From: Congeria kusceri
Taxonomy: Eukaryota; Mollusca; Bivalvia; Myida; Dreissenidae
Assembly (NCBI GenBank): GCA_027627225.1
Contig: CM051032.1
Coordinates: forward strand, 66,867,045-66,931,044
Length of the DNA: 64,000 nt
Direction of reading: 5' to 3'
Position numbers and translations under genes: made by a program. Shown piece after piece: positions 60,091-64,000 of the stretch (within the stretch, counting starts at the first letter, position 1; each line of letters begins with the position of its first letter). The notes below the pieces were generated by a model. It was not told the origin of the DNA, searched no databases, and worked only from the letters and a program-made list of their open reading frames with translations.

Positions 60091-60357
60091 TGAGGCGTGT
60101 CTTGGGAAACACAGGCGTAATGCATGTGCGTAATGCAAGTGTCGTCATGAATAAGCTTGTGTAGTCCGCACAGGCTAATTCAGGATGGTACTTTCCGCCT
60201 GCAGTGGATTAATGTCTAGAAGAGACTTCCTTGAAACAGAAAATACCATAAAAGCGGAAAGTGTCGTCCGGGATTAGCCTTGCGGACTTCACAGGCTAAT
60301 CAGGGACAACACTTTACGCACATCGCATTAAGCCCAGTTTTCCCACGACACATCTCA
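60091..60357. mobile_element. MITE-A full length, unit 5
   Basis: Copy of 3189-3455. Confidence 0.88.
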
Positions 60358-61163
60358 ATAAGATTTTAAAGGAAAGTGTTCCTTTAACCTAGTTTACACT
60401 AAGTGCATTTTTAAAATGCTTAGGCCAGAATTTGTTGATTTTTAGTTTCTCGGATCTGCCGACCCGTTTTTTTTTTAATACAAAAAAAAATATTAAATAA
60501 AATTGGAAGAAATCCAATATTGTAAATATAGTAAACCAACCATTGATGAAAATTATTGATATCCACTGATGCCGTATTCCTTATAGATATAAAAAGTTTT
60601 CAACTCGCAGTTATAATGTAAAAAGACAGTGAAACATATATTCATTCAACGTAAATCATGTTGATTTTATGTGCATGTTTATATAACACACCTTGCATTG
60701 AGTGATTATTGCTATTGTCATGTTCATTGCGGAAAAATGTGTTTATGATAGAATTTTATTTTTATTCTTTATTTTATTTCCATTGTTGGACAGGGCAGTT
60801 TTCCAAAAATGTCTGAGAAACTACAGATAAAAAGTCTCTGGCCTTGTTGTACACATGCCTAATAAAAGCTTTGGCACAGATTAAAATTTAATGGCAAACT
60901 AGAAAGGTCTTACTTATTGACAACGTAATAGTTTAAACATATCTTTTCTGATTTAAAGCGAAATTGACATAGCACACAGCATTAAGCTTCAGTATTACTA
61001 CAGATGCTTTTTGGCTGCTAAACTTGCAGATACTTTGCATGTTCTTTAGCTCGCCTAAACACAAAGATAAAATGAATGTGAGAGATCATTTTACGGGGTT
61101 TTGATTCATATAAAGGTTACTTCCCTTTGATATCATTGCAGACGTTACTTGTATGATATATAT

Positions 61164-61355
61164 TAGAGGCGTGTCCAGGGAAAACCGGGTTTAATGCATG
61201 TGCGTAAAGTGTCGTACAGTGGATTTATGTTTAGAAGAGACTACCTTGAAACAGATATATATATACCTATATAAGCCTGTGCAGATTGCACAGGCTAATC
61301 CGGGATGACACTATACGCACATGCATTTAGCCCGGTTTTCCCACGACACGCCTCA
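61164..61355. mobile_element. MITE-A internally deleted, unit 5
   Basis: Copy of 4262-4453. Confidence 0.87.
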
Positions 61356-61586
61356 TTATATTCCTATAGTCTGATTTCTCCATAGTGTTAATATATACCA
61401 TAAAAAATGACACAACACGCAAACCTTAGCTCAGTCATGGACAAGAAAACAAACTACTTTTTAGTTGTACTAAGTAATTTTTTCCAGTGAATTATTATGT
61501 TTCAGCCATTTCAACATATGGTAGAACTTAATCATCGTGTGGTGGCATGTTCTTATTCTTTGTATCCATTGAAAATCAAAGATCAT

Positions 61587-61709
61587 ATGAGGCGCATTGT
61601 GGGAAAACCGGACTTAATGTATATGCGTAAAGTGTCATCCCGGATCAGCCTGTACAGTCCGCACAGGCTAATCGGGGATGGCACTTTCCGCTTTTATGGT
61701 ATTATGGTA
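61587..61709. mobile_element. MITE-A left half, unit 5
   Basis: Copy of 4685-4807; carries CCGGAC as in unit 3. Confidence 0.82.
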
Positions 61710-62988
61710 TTTGAGAACTTTTATAGTCATGGGGCCTGGTTTCAATATCCCATATTTAAATTTGAGACTAATATTGAGATTTGAGAACTTTTATAGTCAT
61801 GGGGTCTGGTTTCAATATCCCATATTTAAATTTGAGACTAAGATTGAGATTTGAGAACTTTTATAGTCAGGGGGTCTGGTTTCAATATCCCATATTTAAA
61901 TTTGAGACCAAGATTGAGATTTGAGAACTTTTATAGTCATGGGGCCTGGTTTCAATATCCCATATTTAAATTTGAGACTAAGATTGAGATTGAGAACTTT
62001 TATAGTCATGGGATCTGGTTTCAATATCCTGTATTAAATTTGAGACTAATATTGAGATTTGAGAACTTTTATAGTCATGGGGTCTGGTTTTAATATCCCA
62101 TATTTAAATTTGAGACTTAGATTGAGATTTGAGAACTTTTATAGTCATGGGGTCCTGTTTCAATAACATGTATTTAAATTTGAGACTAAGATTGAGATTT
62201 GAGAACTTTTATAGTCATGGGGTCTGGTTTCAATATCCCATATTTAAATTTGAGACTAATATTGAGATTTGAGAACTTTCATAGTCATGGGGTCTGGTTT
62301 CAATATCCCATATTTAAATTTGAGACTAAGATTGAGATTTGAGAACTTTTATAGTCATGGGGTCTGGTTTCAATATCCCATATTTAAATTTGAGACTAAT
62401 ATTGAGATTTGAGAACTTTCATAGTCATGGGGCCTGGTTTCAATATCCCATATTTAAATTTGAGACTAAGATTGAGATTTGAGAACTTTTATAGTCATGG
62501 GGTCTGGTTTCAATATCCCGTATTTGAATTTGAGACTAACATTGAGATTGAGAACTTTCATGGTCGTGGGGCCTGGTTTCAATATCCCATATTTAAATTT
62601 GAGACTAATATTGAGATTTGAGAATTGTTATAGTCATGGGGTCTGGTTTCAATATCCCATATTTAAATTTGAGACTAATATTGAGATTTGAGAACTTTTA
62701 TAGTCATGGGGTCTGGTTTCAATATCCCATATTTAAATTTGAGACTAAGATTGAGATTTGAGAACTTTTATAGTCATGGAGTCTGGTTTCAATATCCCAT
62801 ATTTAAATTTGAGACCAAGATTGAGATTGAGAACTTTCATGGTCGTGGGGCCTGGTTTCAATATCCCATATTTAAATTTGAGACTAATATTGAGATTTGA
62901 GAACTTTCATAGTTGTGGGGCCTGGTTTCAATATCCCGTATTTAAATCTGAGACAAAGTTTGAGATTTGAGAACTTTCAGTCATGGGA
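61710..62988. repeat. 70-bp tandem array, unit 5
   Basis: Same length as in the other units; shares GTCGTGGGGCC with unit 3 but GAGAATTG with units 1 and 2. Confidence 0.96.
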
Positions 62989-63479
62989 CCGGGGGGTCAT
63001 GTCATAGCTATGTAAGGTCTTAATCTCTAACTTAACGGTTATTATACAATATTAGTGATGCACGTGAATCTGTGCATGTAATTTTAGAATGCTGTTTTTT
63101 TTACCGAGTCTTTTAATCTTTCCTTTGTTATTTTTATAACTTTTAGCTATTAATTTCATGTATTTTTGTGATACTCTATAAGCTTAGGTATGCAATAGTA
63201 AATGTGAAATCTCATATACATACATACTTTATTGTCCTGAATGACATTTTATTTTCATTGATCAGTATTTTTAGTTGTGGCTTTGTTTGAAATCGAGACC
63301 TTTTGTAGTCATTAAGTCTGTCATGGAGACAGGCCTAATGATTAAAATGTTCTCAATATATAAACCTATCTAAACTTAGTCTTTATAGCCAATGCAAAAA
63401 CTTGTATGAATCAAGCCTTGTTTGTTTTGTTTTTTGTTAATATACTTCTGTTGGAACTAAGTTTTATAGTTATTGACCA

Positions 63480-63741
63480 TGGGCCCGTATTCACAAAGCT
63501 CCTTAGGGAAAACTTAAGTATATTCCTTAAATTTATCAAATTCCTCAAGTCTGCGGTTACTTCACATAGAGAACTTTTTACAGTTAACTGTTTCAAACAT
63601 AGTCAATATTACTTTGATATTTCAGATTTTACCCTTTTCTTAACGTAAATCAGTGGATTTCATCTGAAATGTTCACTTAAGTACAGTCTTAGTTAAGATT
63701 TGTTGTAGGAGCTTTGTGAATACTTTGTGAATACTGGCCCT
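63480..63741. mobile_element. Second TTCACAAAGC-type MITE, unit 5
   Basis: Copy of 6578-6839 with a private ACAGTTAACT where the other units have ACATTTAACT. Confidence 0.83.
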
Positions 63742-63783
63742 GAGCTCAACCAACAGGCCCCAATTTCTCAAATATTCTTAAAA

Positions 63784-64000
63784 CACTGTATTATGTGAAG
63801 TTAGAATAAGACATCAAACATGGAATGGACATGATTTTTGTTCTTTTTTCACATAAAAATGAGTATTTCATGTTGTTTATGTATTTTTCTTATATTATGT
63901 CAATACTTTTGGTATAATTAGCATATTTCCATGATTTATTCATTAAAACTCACTGTGTCTTTTATCATTTGTACTGTATTTATAAACTGTGTTCATGCAT
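63784..64000. mobile_element. Nested foldback element, unit 5, cut by window edge
   Basis: First 217 bp of the copy corresponding to 6882-7781; private TTTTTCTTATA near 63888. Confidence 0.8.

Larger units (their letters stand above)
56903..64000. repeat. Macrosatellite unit 5, left edge of a second array block
   Basis: Matches unit 1 bases 1-7098 with no net length change and runs off the window. Its VNTR has the same 20-repeat long/short order as unit 1, including the single GGATAC variant. In its 3' half it shares the CCGGAC and GTGGGGCC variants with unit 3. Its left flank differs from the internal unit junctions: it is the intact left half of the MITE, so this is a true array edge. Confidence 0.96.

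Overview
The window is eukaryotic and looks like a bivalve mollusc genome. It is AT-rich, has short GT-AG exons with long introns, and is dense with palindromic MITEs, minisatellites and the polypyrimidine/'agttatggccc' repeats common in molluscs. The commonest element (called MITE-A here: TIR start TGAGGCGCGTCGTGGG, inner hairpin GCCTGTGCAGTCCGCACAGG) resembles one I associate with dreissenid mussels. That is recall, not a search, so the species is not established.

Layout. Positions 1-27075 hold a head-to-tail macrosatellite: three full units (9010, 8909 and 8994 bp) and the first 162 bp of a fourth, which ends at a 200-base run of N (27076-27275). A further unit starts at 56903 and runs off the right edge. 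Apart from one internal 23/16-bp VNTR, every complete unit is 8585 bp long, so all length differences come from that VNTR. Each unit is built of MITE-A copies, two TTCACAAAGC-type MITEs, a 70-bp tandem array, a 21-bp phased TCCTAATTAGGA array and a 0.9-kb foldback. I see no credible gene in the unit. The unit junction lies inside another MITE, which is intact only at the left edge of the right-hand array (56751-57111).

Between the array blocks lies about 29.5 kb of single-copy DNA with four gene pieces. (1) Minus strand, 30425 down to the N gap: a spliced gene joining a C2H2 zinc finger to a CACTA/tnp2-type transposase, with its start codon split by an intron. (2) Plus strand, 33492-37655: a nine-exon BEN-domain gene with a Gln/Pro-rich VQIQTQP repeat exon, a duplicated 3' splice site and a probable frame break in the last exon. 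(3) Minus strand, 47274-46911: the last two exons of an unrecognised gene. (4) Plus strand, 49166-52673: three in-phase exons of a thioredoxin-fold/PDI-like protein. Exon joins were made by hand from splice signals and phase; no transcript evidence was available.

The rest is mobile and repeated DNA: a 3.9-kb long-TIR element (38871-42791) with a nested palindrome and CpG-rich inner arms, a 43-bp minisatellite, a near-perfect 148-bp palindrome, a tRNA-derived SINE and several MITEs. The genes do not form a pathway. The coherent theme is repeat biology: tandem amplification of a MITE-rich segment beside genes with a transposon-like DNA-binding architecture.
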